Source: a virus
DNA length: 53,051 bases
Reading direction: 5' to 3' (one strand)
Virus record (IMG/VR): IMGVR_UViG_3300021368_002465
Span: 1 to 53,051 of that record
The number at the start of each line of letters is the position of its first letter. The stretch's first letter is position 1. The notes beneath the pieces are model-generated. The model was not told the DNA's origin, made no database searches, and was given only the letters and a program-made list of their open reading frames with translations. Positions 1-8,876 of this stretch are shown piece by piece. The position numbers were made by a program, and so were the translations under genes.

Positions 1-1
1 T

Positions 2-3000
2 TCATCTATAAATGAAAATAGTTCAAATGGTGCAACTGTTGGTTCAATATCCGCAGCAGATAACGAAGGTAACACAATAACATTTGTAAACTTTGAATTA
101 CATCAATTACAATTAGATGATTCAATAGTTTCGAGTGGTTCTTATAGTGGAACATCACAATTAACAGACCCACATGAAAATCCATTCCAAATGAGTACAA
201 GTGGTGTGGTAACAAGAAAATCAGGTGTGTACTTAAACTCTGATTTAATTAATGAATACATTTATAGAGCACAAGTAACAGACCCATATAATGGTACATC
301 TGATGTTGCTTTGATAACAATTAATATTACAGATGATACACCAGCAACCCTTTCAGATAACTGGTCAGCAGGACCTTATATAAAAGAATCTGAATTAAGT
401 GGTACAACTGCAAAAACAACAGATTATGGTTCTACTTCAGCAGATTATGGTTCAAATCAAAGTGGTACTTGGAGTTCATCTAACCCAGCAATATCAATTA
501 ACTCAAATGGTACTTTATCATTAGGTGTTGATTTAAGTGGTTCAGTAACCCAAAGTGGTGATACAATAGATTCAACAATTACATTTACAAATACTTTTGG
601 TACAACAACTACTGATAGTTTAACTTTAGATGTTGTTGGAAATGAAGCACCAACTGCTACATTTACAAATCAAACATCTGTATTTGATTCTAACCAAGCA
701 ACAAGTGGAACAAATTTAGTTTCAGTTTCAATTTCTGATACAGAATCAGATTCACCATATCAATTATCAATTGGTGGAACTGATGCTTCTAAATTAAATG
801 CAGTACCTCAAAACGTTGCTTCTTCATCTTGGGAATTGCAAGCAAGTGAAGATTTAATTGGTGGAACTTATACATACGATGTAACTATAACTGATTCATA
901 TTCAGAAACAACAACTTACAGTAGTAGAACAATTACTATTGCACAAGGAGATACTGGTACTTTAGGTGGAGATACAACTTCTTACATCATTGAATCAGCA
1001 GAAAGTGGAGATGTATTAAGAGATGCAACTGGTTATAACCAAGGAAATGCTTCACAATTATCAGTTTCTTATACAAATTATGGTTCACCGGTAGTTCAAT
1101 CTTATACTTCATCTAATGAGGCGTTTAACATTGATACAAGTGGTAACATAACATTAGGATTAGATATTAGTGGTTCATCTACTGGTAGTGGAGATACTAT
1201 AAGTTCTGATATTACTTTTGTTGACCAATATGGAAACATTGGTAGTGGTTCATTAACTGTTAATGTATTTGCAAATGGAGCACCAACTGCAACATTTACT
1301 GATAATAGTTCATTCTTTAACACAAACCAAGCAACTGGTAGTGTTTCATTGGTAGATATAACTGGTATTTCTGATACAGAATCAGATACTCCATATGTAG
1401 TAACACTTACTGGTACTGATGCAAGTTCATTCAATGTGGTATCACAAAATGTAAATGGAACTGTTTGGGAATTACAACCTTCTTCCGATTTATTAGCAGG
1501 AGAGTATGATTATAATATAGTTGTAACAGATGATTATTCAAAATCTACAACTTATAGTAGAAGTTTAATAGTATCACAATCGGATACTGGTACTTTAGGT
1601 GGAGATACTACTTCTTATATTATAGAATCAGCACAAGATGGAGATGTATTTAGAGATGCTAGTGGATATAATGCTGGAAACGCATCACAAGTAAGTGTTT
1701 CTTACTCACCAAACTATGGTTCACAAGTAGTTCAATCATTTACTTCATCAAACTCTTCAGTAGAAATTGATGGTAGTGGAAACCTTACATTCAATGGTGA
1801 CCTCGCGGGAACTGGTAGTGGAGAAACTCTTAGTTCAACAATAACATTTGCTGACCAATATGGAAATATAGGAAGTGGTTCAGTAACAATAAATGTATTT
1901 GATAATAATCACCCAAGTGCTTCATTTACTGATAATGATTCATTCTTTAATAGTAATCAAGCAACTGGTAGTACTTCATTGGTTGATGTTAGTATAACCG
2001 ATACAGAAAGTGGAACTCCTTATGGATTATCTATATCAGGTACAAATGGAAGTTCATTTAATCCTGTTCCACAAAATTCAGTTTCATCATCTTGGGAAAT
2101 ACAACCTTCTGGTAATTTATCGGCTGGAAGTTATTCATATGATGTAACTATAACAGATAATTTTGGAAAACAATCGGTATATAATAAATCACTTACAATA
2201 TTAGCTGCAGATACTGGTACATTAGTTTCAACTGATACATATATTATTGAATCTGCAGAAACTGGTGATTTAGTTAGAAGAAATACAAATGGTAGAACTG
2301 GTACTCAAAGTTCAGTAGCGGTTACTTACTCACCATCATATGGTTCACCAGTAGCAACAAACTTTGCATCATCTGATTCAAGAATTGCAATTGATTCAAG
2401 TGGTAGATTATCAGTTGGTAACGATGTTAGTGGTAGTGGAAGTACAAATGGTTCAATTATAGCAACAACTATTACTTGGAATGACCAATATGGAAATAAT
2501 GGTTCTGAAGCTATATCAATAGATGTAACTAAAAACTTTGCACCAACTGTAAATTCAACACAAACATTTAGTACAAACACGAATCAGGCAACTGGTTCTG
2601 AAAATATTGTAAGATTAAATCTTGTAGATACAGAAAGTGATACTATTTCTGCAGGTGGATTAACTTGGAGTGGATATAATACAACTTATTTTACACCAAG
2701 TAACTCAACTGGTCAAATGAATTTATTAGTAAACTCAACTTCAGTACCAGCAGGAAGTTATCCATATACCGCATCTATTGAAGATGTACATGGATTTGAT
2801 ACAACAGTACATAGTGGTTCGGTAACAATATCACAAGCTGATATCGGTACTTTGGGAGGAAATACTGCTATTTACTCAATAGAATCAGCAGAAAGTGGAG
2901 ATGTGTATAGAACAGCAACAGGATACAATAATGGAAGTTCAGCACAAGTGAGTGTTTCTTACTCACCAAACTATGGTTCTTCAGTAGTTCAATCTTATAC

Positions 3001-4033
3001 TTCATCAAATGCGGCAATTGCGGTTGATAATAGTGGTAATCTTACATTAGGTTTAGATTTAAGTGGTTCAGTAACTCAAAGTGGAGATACTATAAATTCA
3101 ACAATAACATTTGCTGACCAATATGGAAATATAGGAAGTGGTTCAGTAACAGCAACTCTATTTGGAAACCAATCTCCAGCAGCCTCTTTCGTATCATCAT
3201 CTAATTATGATACCGATGGAGCAAATAGTGGTTCTACTGCAGGTACATTGACAGTAACTGATGTTGAAAACAACTCACCATTTAGTATATCACTTGGAGG
3301 AACACATGGAACTTCATTTGATGTAAGTGGTTCATCTTCACCATTTATTATTCAACCTACTTCTGATTTATCAGCAGGAACATATACAATTGATATAACT
3401 GTAACTGATAGTTATAGTGAAACTGTAACATTATCGAGTGAAACAATAATTGTGGATACTGCTCTAGTAACCGGATTGGCTTATGTGTATAGTACAGGAC
3501 AAAGAAGTGGTACATTATTATATGATATAGGTGCATCGGCTGGAAGTGGTACACCTCCAACATTAACATCATATAGTGGTAATGGATTCTTAGAAAAAAT
3601 TGAAGATGGTGATTTAGGAAGTACTTCATTCACTTACTCATGGGGAGGAACAAAAACAGCTACACTTCTTGCAAGTGGTAGTGGAACAAACTTAGATACA
3701 ATATTACAAGGATTTGGAGATATATCAAAAACAGATTCAAATACATTTGTAATCATTGCACCAAAAGATACAGATATGACTGGAGTACCAACTAGTATGA
3801 GAAATGGTTATTCTGGTACGGCGACTGGAGAGTATGTTTTAGAAGTAGCAACAGATGGAGATGATTTCGGAGCTGGATTAGGAACAGTAGAAGATTCGAT
3901 AGTTTATGATTTTAATATAGGTTCGGCAGTTGGTGGAACAACCAACTACCACTTAATAGTAGCAAATAACACAATTGCACCAGCGAGTTCAATTGCATTG
4001 GCTGTTGTACCATCGAGTGGTTCAACACCATAA
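2..4033 (+). CDS. Giant adhesin/tail-fibre protein with cadherin-like repeats, 5' end outside window
   Basis: The reading frame is open from the first complete codon at position 2, so the ATG at 191 is internal and the true start lies before the window; 1343 residues are visible. The first residues resemble a cadherin-type strand (IxENSxxGxxVGxIxAxD). From 335 to 3454 there are five homologous units of 205-211 residues, each with two Ig/cadherin-like halves: one around YIIESAESGDV and FADQYGNIGSGS, the other around DTES and LxAGxYxYDVxITDxY. The last ~190 residues are unique and may be the tip or anchoring domain. No signal peptide can be assessed. Composition is Ser/Thr/Gly rich with few charged residues, as in phage fibres. 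It heads a tail-fibre cassette, so a receptor-binding or long-fibre role is inferred. No enzymatic motif was recognised. Confidence 0.75.
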   Translation, partial: SSINENSSNGATVGSISAADNEGNTITFVNFELHQLQLDDSIVSSGSYSGTSQLTDPHENPFQMSTSGVVTRKSGVYLNSDLINEYIYRAQVTDPYNGTSDVALITINITDDTPATLSDNWSAGPYIKESELSGTTAKTTDYGSTSADYGSNQSGTWSSSNPAISINSNGTLSLGVDLSGSVTQSGDTIDSTITFTNTFGTTTTDSLTLDVVGNEAPTATFTNQTSVFDSNQATSGTNLVSVSISDTESDSPYQLSIGGTDASKLNAVPQNVASSSWELQASEDLIGGTYTYDVTITDSYSETTTYSSRTITIAQGDTGTLGGDTTSYIIESAESGDVLRDATGYNQGNASQLSVSYTNYGSPVVQSYTSSNEAFNIDTSGNITLGLDISGSSTGSGDTISSDITFVDQYGNIGSGSLTVNVFANGAPTATFTDNSSFFNTNQATGSVSLVDITGISDTESDTPYVVTLTGTDASSFNVVSQNVNGTVWELQPSSDLLAGEYDYNIVVTDDYSKSTTYSRSLIVSQSDTGTLGGDTTSYIIESAQDGDVFRDASGYNAGNASQVSVSYSPNYGSQVVQSFTSSNSSVEIDGSGNLTFNGDLAGTGSGETLSSTITFADQYGNIGSGSVTINVFDNNHPSASFTDNDSFFNSNQATGSTSLVDVSITDTESGTPYGLSISGTNGSSFNPVPQNSVSSSWEIQPSGNLSAGSYSYDVTITDNFGKQSVYNKSLTILAADTGTLVSTDTYIIESAETGDLVRRNTNGRTGTQSSVAVTYSPSYGSPVATNFASSDSRIAIDSSGRLSVGNDVSGSGSTNGSIIATTITWNDQYGNNGSEAISIDVTKNFAPTVNSTQTFSTNTNQATGSENIVRLNLVDTESDTISAGGLTWSGYNTTYFTPSNSTGQMNLLVNSTSVPAGSYPYTASIEDVHGFDTTVHSGSVTISQADIGTLGGNTAIYSIESAESGDVYRTATGYNNGSSAQVSVSYSPNYGSSVVQSYTSSNAAIAVDNSGNLTLGLDLSGSVTQSGDTINSTITFADQYGNIGSGSVTATLFGNQSPAASFVSSSNYDTDGANSGSTAGTLTVTDVENNSPFSISLGGTHGTSFDVSGSSSPFIIQPTSDLSAGTYTIDITVTDSYSETVTLSSETIIVDTALVTGLAYVYSTGQRSGTLLYDIGASAGSGTPPTLTSYSGNGFLEKIEDGDLGSTSFTYSWGGTKTATLLASGSGTNLDTILQGFGDISKTDSNTFVIIAPKDTDMTGVPTSMRNGYSGTATGEYVLEVATDGDDFGAGLGTVEDSIVYDFNIGSAVGGTTNYHLIVANNTIAPASSIALAVVPSSGSTP
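335..3454 (+). repeat. Five ~210-residue repeats within the cadherin-like protein
   Basis: Units run 335-949, 950-1582, 1583-2209, 2210-2839 and 2840-3454 (205, 211, 209, 210 and 205 codons). Units 2-5 begin with D-T/I-G-T-L. The protein is conserved between units while the DNA differs at many third positions, so these are old duplications kept by selection and not recent amplification. Confidence 0.8.
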
Positions 4034-4041
4034 TATTTATA
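4034..4041 (+). promoter_or_regulatory. TATTTATA element (candidate late promoter)
   Basis: This box lies directly after the stop of the cadherin-like gene and 20 nt before the ATG at 4062. It is one of the recurrent TATTTATA boxes found ahead of virion genes here; no -33 TTTG is visible upstream. Confidence 0.45.
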
Positions 4042-4061
4042 ATATAGGGGAATAAAGAAAA

Positions 4062-4625
4062 ATGCCAAGTATTAGTAGTAAAGTAACGTTAACATCAGCA
4101 GCCTCATCAAGTGGTATCGCAATTGCAGATATCGACTTAATAAGAGGTGCTTTTTATACTGTTGCTGAATATGATGATTTAGCGGATATACCAAACGATA
4201 GATTGAGTGATAAACAAATCGTATGGGTAGAAGATGCAGAAGCAACTTATCAGTTATCTATTACTCTTGCAAATCCACCTTTTAGTTTCTCGGATACTTA
4301 CACTTGGTCTGAATTTAGTGGATTTGGTTCTGGTGGTGGAGGAGGTAGTGGTGATATCACTGCTGTAGTTGCTGGAGATGGATTAATTGGTGGTGGATTT
4401 AGTGGAAATGTTACTTTGCACGTTGGAGCAGGGAATGGTATTGTTACTGGTTCAAACTCGGTATCTGTACAAGGAAGTGATGGTATAACAGTTGATACAA
4501 ATGGAGTATCAGTTACCGCACATGATGGTATAACAGTTAGTAGTGATGGTGTATCACTAAACACAGGTTCAGCTCATTTTACAGGTGGAGTACAAAAAAC
4601 AGAATTAGATGGTGGAGATATTTAA
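4062..4625 (+). CDS. Small tail-fibre-like protein ending in LDGGDI
   Basis: This is a 187-residue protein. Residues ~1-85 form a unique head (FYTVAEYDDLADIPNDR, a segment typical of phage fibre attachment regions). A Gly/Ser linker follows at about 87-95. The C-terminal ~90 residues carry repeated beta-strand phrases (GDGLIGGGFSGNVTLxVGAGNGI, then two copies of a DGITVxxxGVS motif) common in phage fibre shafts. The final residues ELDGGDI recur at the ends of the fibres stopping at 8723 (ELDGGTF) and 19614 (LDGGDI), which suggests a shared assembly or docking tail. The start is the first ATG after the TATTTATA box, preceded by a GGGG stretch. The function as a fibre or fibre connector is inferred from composition and neighbours. 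Confidence 0.65.
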   Translation: MPSISSKVTLTSAASSSGIAIADIDLIRGAFYTVAEYDDLADIPNDRLSDKQIVWVEDAEATYQLSITLANPPFSFSDTYTWSEFSGFGSGGGGGSGDITAVVAGDGLIGGGFSGNVTLHVGAGNGIVTGSNSVSVQGSDGITVDTNGVSVTAHDGITVSSDGVSLNTGSAHFTGGVQKTELDGGDI

Positions 4626-4644
4626 CATTTCCATCAAAACGATA

Positions 4645-4652
4645 TATTTATA
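4645..4652 (+). promoter_or_regulatory. TATTTATA element with a 108-nt leader
   Basis: This box sits after the stop at 4625 and 108 nt before the ATG at 4761, giving the longest such leader in the fibre cassette. The leader contains the palindrome at 4667-4682. Confidence 0.35.
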
Positions 4653-4666
4653 AAATATAAGATATT

Positions 4667-4682
4667 AACACTATATAGTGTT
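4667..4682. promoter_or_regulatory. 16-bp perfect palindrome in leader
   Basis: AACACTAT followed by its exact reverse complement ATAGTGTT, just downstream of a TATTTATA box. It could be an RNA hairpin in the 5' leader of the next gene or a protein-binding operator. No T-run follows, so it is not a rho-independent terminator. Confidence 0.35.
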
Positions 4683-4760
4683 TAACTAGGGCAGATGACC
4701 CAATAAATAAAGGTTATATACGAATTTTTAATTAATTAATTTAACAAGGAAAAAATAATA

Positions 4761-7700
4761 ATGGCACAAATAATTAGACATAGAAAAGGTGTCTTAGAAA
4801 GTGTAAATGGCTCAACTAAAAGAAAAGCGGAGCTTCTCATTGTAACGGGTTCATCTGGAATTACTTCTACAAACTCTGATGCTATGGTATTTTTTGGTGA
4901 TGGTACAGACGCTACCGCAGCAAATAAAGTACTCTATGGTTCAACAACACCAAACTTAACTGGTGCATCGTATGGTGATTCAATAAATGGTATCCCTTAC
5001 TATAACACTTCAGAAAATAAACTTTACATTTTAGGTAAAAGTTTTACTGATGGTAAACTTGAGGTTCAAGCTTCTGCAAATACAGGTGGAACTGGTATTA
5101 TATCAGGTTCTTCTCAAATTGTAGGATTGGGAGCAAACATTTACTCATCTTCAGCTATGGTAGCTGCAGATTTACTTTCTGACAACCGAAATATAGATTT
5201 AGGAACTGGTACATTTGATGCAGGAACTATCACATCAGATGGTACACTCAATGTAACTGGTATTTCTAATCTAGGAGTTATCTCAGGTTCGAATATGGAC
5301 TTGACTGGTAACGCAAATATTCAAGGAAATATCGTACTAGGTGGTAACATCACAATTGGTGATGCATCTTCGGATACAATCGCATTCGGTGGTGATTTAT
5401 CAACTGATATTATCCCTAATGCAAATAACACTCTAGATTTAGGTTCATCAACTGACAAGTTTGCACAAGTTCATGCAACTAGTCTTTTTGGTACTTTGAC
5501 TGGAGCTGTAAATGCAACAAATAACATTGTATCATCTTCAAGTGATACTGCAAATGTTAACATAACAATCGCTGATGGTGTAGTATCTGCGGAACTTTAT
5601 GGTGGTGTAGTTTCTGGTTCATCTCAGATTTCTGCTGACCAAACTGATGGTTGGGCTGCTGATGTTAAAACTCAGTTAAACTCAAACACAGTAATTTCTG
5701 GTTCATCTCAAGTTTCTTATACTGGTCTATCTGGTATTCCTGGTGGAATCGTAAGTGGTTCTTCACAAGTTGATGCGGATACAATTACTAACTTTGATTC
5801 TAATGTAAAAGCTAAATTAGATGCTGATGGAGTAATCTCTGGTTCATCACAAGTTGATGCAGATACAATTACGAATTTTGATTCTAATGTAAAAGCTAAA
5901 TTAGATGCTGATGGAGTAATCTCTGGTTCATCACAATTACTTGACCAAGCAACTGACTTTGGTACTGGTAGAGTAAGTGGTGATAACTTTGGTGATGCTG
6001 ATGGTGGTTCTGATTTTACTGGTTCATTTGCTGGTGATGGTTCAAACCTTACTGGTCTTGTATCTACTTTAACTTTTGGTAATAATGGTGTAGATTCAGA
6101 TTCAACTGTTGATTTACAATCTCAACAATTTGATATTGTTGGTACGGCAAATGAAATTGAAACTTCAGTTTCAGGACAAACTTTATCTGTTGGAATTGTA
6201 TCAAACCCAACTCTTACTGGTAATGTAACTGTAACTGGTAACTTTGAAGTTCAAGGTACAACAACAACTGTATCTTCAACAACTGTTCAACTTGATGACA
6301 ATATTTTATCATTAAATGGAACAGGTGCTGCCAATGGTGGTATTCAAGTTGCTGACTCTAATGGTCCGGCTAGTGGTTCTTTACTATGGGATGGTTCAAA
6401 TAACAGATGGATTGCTGGTGGTGAAGGTTCAGAAGAAGAAATTCTTCTAAGAAATACACATGGTGTAATTTCTGGTTCATCTCAAGTAGTTCTTAATGAT
6501 GCTGATAAAACTGGATTTAACACCGCAGATGTTGCTGAAGATGCAACAAATCTTTACTATACAGATACAAGAGTAAAAACTAAATTAGATGCTGATGGTG
6601 TAATTTCTGGTTCATCTCAAGTAGATGCAGATTCAATCACTAACTTTGATGCAAACGTAAAAACTAAATTAGATGCAGATGGTGTAATTAGTGGTTCTTC
6701 ACAGATTTCTGCTGACCAAACTGATGGTTGGGCTGCTGATGTTAAAACTCAATTAGATGCAAATACAGTAATTAGTGGTTCTTCACAAGTAACTGGAATT
6801 GTAAATTCTCAAATTGATGCTAATGCAGCAATTATCCACACTAAATTAGACTTAAGAGGTTCAGGTATCCAATCTGGTTCATCTCAGATTACTGAAAACG
6901 CTGATACTGGTGAAGCATTAATGAAAGCAGGTGATGGTTCGGTTACTGGATTCAATGCATTTTCTGATGGTGTAGATTTATTCTCAATTGGTACTGCAAC
7001 TGGTAATGTTCAAGATTTAGGAAGTGGTAATCAATTAGCATTGTACAATGGAAGTGGAAACTCAGGTATATTGAGTTATGATTTAGGTGGTACAATTAAC
7101 TCTTATGATTATGCAACTGCAACATACAGATATATTGATACAAACTCTGGTATAGGTATTGCACTTAAACCAAATGCTGATGCTAACAAAGCATGGTTAA
7201 TTGATACAGATGGTGACTTAGTTTCTAATGCAACTGTGGCTGGAGCTGCTACTACTGGTAGTATCTATGGTGCGAATTTAGTTGCAAGAGGAGATTTAAG
7301 TGGTTCTAACTTAAAATTAACTGGAAATGCAAATATTGATGGTAACATCGTACTAGGTGGTAATATTACAATTGGAGATTCTTCTTCAGATACTATTGCT
7401 TTTGGTGGTGATTTATCAACTGATATTATTCCAAATGCTAACAATACTTTAGATTTAGGTTCATCTTCTGAAAAATTTGCAGAAGTACATGCAACTACTT
7501 TCTTTGGTAATGTAACTGGTAATGTAACTGGTACTATAAATTCTAACAATGGTGTAATTAGTGGTTCTGCACAATTACTAAATGTTGCTACTGATTTCGG
7601 AACTGGTAGAGTAAGTGGTGATGACTTTGGTGATTTAGTAGGAACTTCAACATTTACTGGTTCATTTGTAGGAGATGGTTCAGGTATTACAGGTCTTTCA

Positions 7701-8723
7701 ACTACTATTTCAATTAGTGGTTCGGATGATTCAACTGATACTGTATCATTACTTAACTCATCATTAGTATTTGCTGGTGGTAATGGTATATCAACAACTG
7801 TATCTGGTGATAAAGTAACTTACTCAATCCAAGATTCTTCAACTGGTCAAAAAGGTCTTTCACAATTCTCGGGAACTAACTTTAGTGTATCGAGTGGTAA
7901 TGTATCTTTAATATCAGGTAATGGTGTAGATTCAAGTGGTGGTGTAACAGGTGCTAACCTTAACGCTGATGTTGCTGGAACTGGTTTATCTTATTCACTA
8001 AGTAACCAACAGATTGATGTTGATTATGGTTCATCAGCAGGACAAGCAGTTCAAGGTAACACTACGATTACTGTTAATGGTACAGCTAATGAGGTTGAAA
8101 TAACTGGTACTGCGGCTCAAGCACTTGGTGGTGGAGCTTCTTATACTATTGGTTTACCTTCTGATGTAACGATTGGTAATGACTTAACAGTTACTACTGA
8201 TGCATCTGTTGGTGGAAACATGACTGTAACTGGTAACCTTTCAGTATTAGGTACAACTACAACTGTTGATTCAACTACTGTTCAACTTGGTGATAACATC
8301 TTGGAACTTAACTATGGTGGAGCACAAACAAATGCTGGACTTTTAGTTACTGATACTCAAGCACCAAATACAAATAGTGGTTCATTACTATGGGATGGTA
8401 CTAATGACCATTGGATGGGTGGAGCAGCTGGTTCGGAAAAAGAGTTCGCAAGATTAAATGCGGCTCCAACTACGAACACAGTTCTTAAAGCTGATTCTAA
8501 TGGATTGTTAGTTGATTCTGTATTAACTGATGATGGTACTGATGCTACATTTAGTGGTGACTTAATCGTTTCGGGTCTTTCAGTAGGTTCAAATGGTGGT
8601 TTCCTTTATGTAGATACATCAAACCAGATTAACTCAGCAACAGCTACTACAGCTGGTGATGTGATTCAATGGAATGGTTCATCATTCGTTGCAAGTAACG
8701 AACTTGATGGTGGTACGTTCTAA
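4761..8723 (+). CDS. Long modular tail-fibre protein (ISGSSQ-repeat type)
   Basis: This 1320-residue fibre starts MAQIIRHRKG, an N-terminal strand shared with four other fibres here and resembling Mtd-type fibre N-termini (MAxIxLxRG). The body repeats a short phrase, (V/I)ISGSSQ(V/I/L), at least ten times, often as DADTITNFDSNVKxKLDADG followed by ISGSSQ. It also has two copies of a NTLDLGSSxxKF segment and two copies of a GTTTTVxSTTVQLxDNIxxLN...SGSLLWDGxNxxW module. A block around 6978-7341 is closely similar to one in the 14867 fibre. It ends in ELDGGTF. There is no enzymatic or chaperone domain. A long trimeric beta-structured shaft is the likely form. A terminator hairpin follows at 8744. 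Confidence 0.75.
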   Translation: MAQIIRHRKGVLESVNGSTKRKAELLIVTGSSGITSTNSDAMVFFGDGTDATAANKVLYGSTTPNLTGASYGDSINGIPYYNTSENKLYILGKSFTDGKLEVQASANTGGTGIISGSSQIVGLGANIYSSSAMVAADLLSDNRNIDLGTGTFDAGTITSDGTLNVTGISNLGVISGSNMDLTGNANIQGNIVLGGNITIGDASSDTIAFGGDLSTDIIPNANNTLDLGSSTDKFAQVHATSLFGTLTGAVNATNNIVSSSSDTANVNITIADGVVSAELYGGVVSGSSQISADQTDGWAADVKTQLNSNTVISGSSQVSYTGLSGIPGGIVSGSSQVDADTITNFDSNVKAKLDADGVISGSSQVDADTITNFDSNVKAKLDADGVISGSSQLLDQATDFGTGRVSGDNFGDADGGSDFTGSFAGDGSNLTGLVSTLTFGNNGVDSDSTVDLQSQQFDIVGTANEIETSVSGQTLSVGIVSNPTLTGNVTVTGNFEVQGTTTTVSSTTVQLDDNILSLNGTGAANGGIQVADSNGPASGSLLWDGSNNRWIAGGEGSEEEILLRNTHGVISGSSQVVLNDADKTGFNTADVAEDATNLYYTDTRVKTKLDADGVISGSSQVDADSITNFDANVKTKLDADGVISGSSQISADQTDGWAADVKTQLDANTVISGSSQVTGIVNSQIDANAAIIHTKLDLRGSGIQSGSSQITENADTGEALMKAGDGSVTGFNAFSDGVDLFSIGTATGNVQDLGSGNQLALYNGSGNSGILSYDLGGTINSYDYATATYRYIDTNSGIGIALKPNADANKAWLIDTDGDLVSNATVAGAATTGSIYGANLVARGDLSGSNLKLTGNANIDGNIVLGGNITIGDSSSDTIAFGGDLSTDIIPNANNTLDLGSSSEKFAEVHATTFFGNVTGNVTGTINSNNGVISGSAQLLNVATDFGTGRVSGDDFGDLVGTSTFTGSFVGDGSGITGLSTTISISGSDDSTDTVSLLNSSLVFAGGNGISTTVSGDKVTYSIQDSSTGQKGLSQFSGTNFSVSSGNVSLISGNGVDSSGGVTGANLNADVAGTGLSYSLSNQQIDVDYGSSAGQAVQGNTTITVNGTANEVEITGTAAQALGGGASYTIGLPSDVTIGNDLTVTTDASVGGNMTVTGNLSVLGTTTTVDSTTVQLGDNILELNYGGAQTNAGLLVTDTQAPNTNSGSLLWDGTNDHWMGGAAGSEKEFARLNAAPTTNTVLKADSNGLLVDSVLTDDGTDATFSGDLIVSGLSVGSNGGFLYVDTSNQINSATATTAGDVIQWNGSSFVASNELDGGTF
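5769..5936 (+). repeat. Two tandem 84-bp repeats in fibre gene
   Basis: Units 5769-5852 and 5853-5936 encode the same 28 residues (VDADTITNFDSNVKAKLDAD, then GVISGSSQ) and differ at only a few bases. Further diverged copies of the same phrase occur near 6580-6700 and in the 14867 fibre. The near-identity points to a recent slippage or unequal recombination event. Confidence 0.75.
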
Positions 8724-8743
8724 TAGAATTTACTAAATAACTT

Positions 8744-8776
8744 AAAAACCCTCACATTTATGTGGGGGTTTTTTTA
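8744..8776 (+). terminator. Rho-independent terminator
   Basis: The arm ACCCTCACA pairs with TGTGGGGGT around the loop TTTA (one G-U pair), with A's before and a run of T's after. It lies 20 nt after the fibre stop at 8723 and separates that transcript from the next. Confidence 0.85.
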
Positions 8777-8846
8777 TATCTTTATTTATTTCTATACTTA
8801 TATTAGTATTGGTGTATCCTAAAAAAACAATTATTTAATTGCCCAA

Positions 8847-8854
8847 TATTTATA
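8847..8854 (+). promoter_or_regulatory. TATTTATA element after terminator
   Basis: The box is 22 nt before the ATG at 8877 and ~70 nt after a terminator, the arrangement expected if transcription restarts here. Confidence 0.5.
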
Positions 8855-8876
8855 TGTAACAAATAGGAAATTATAG

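Noticed and set aside
191-4033. ATG at 191 as the start of the first gene
   Set aside because: The frame is open and of the same composition back to base 2, and the upstream residues look like a cadherin strand, so the gene is cut by the window edge.
5600-6900. CRISPR-like array suggested by regularly spaced repeats
   Set aside because: Repeats are in frame, encode a protein phrase and vary at third positions, and there are no cas genes.
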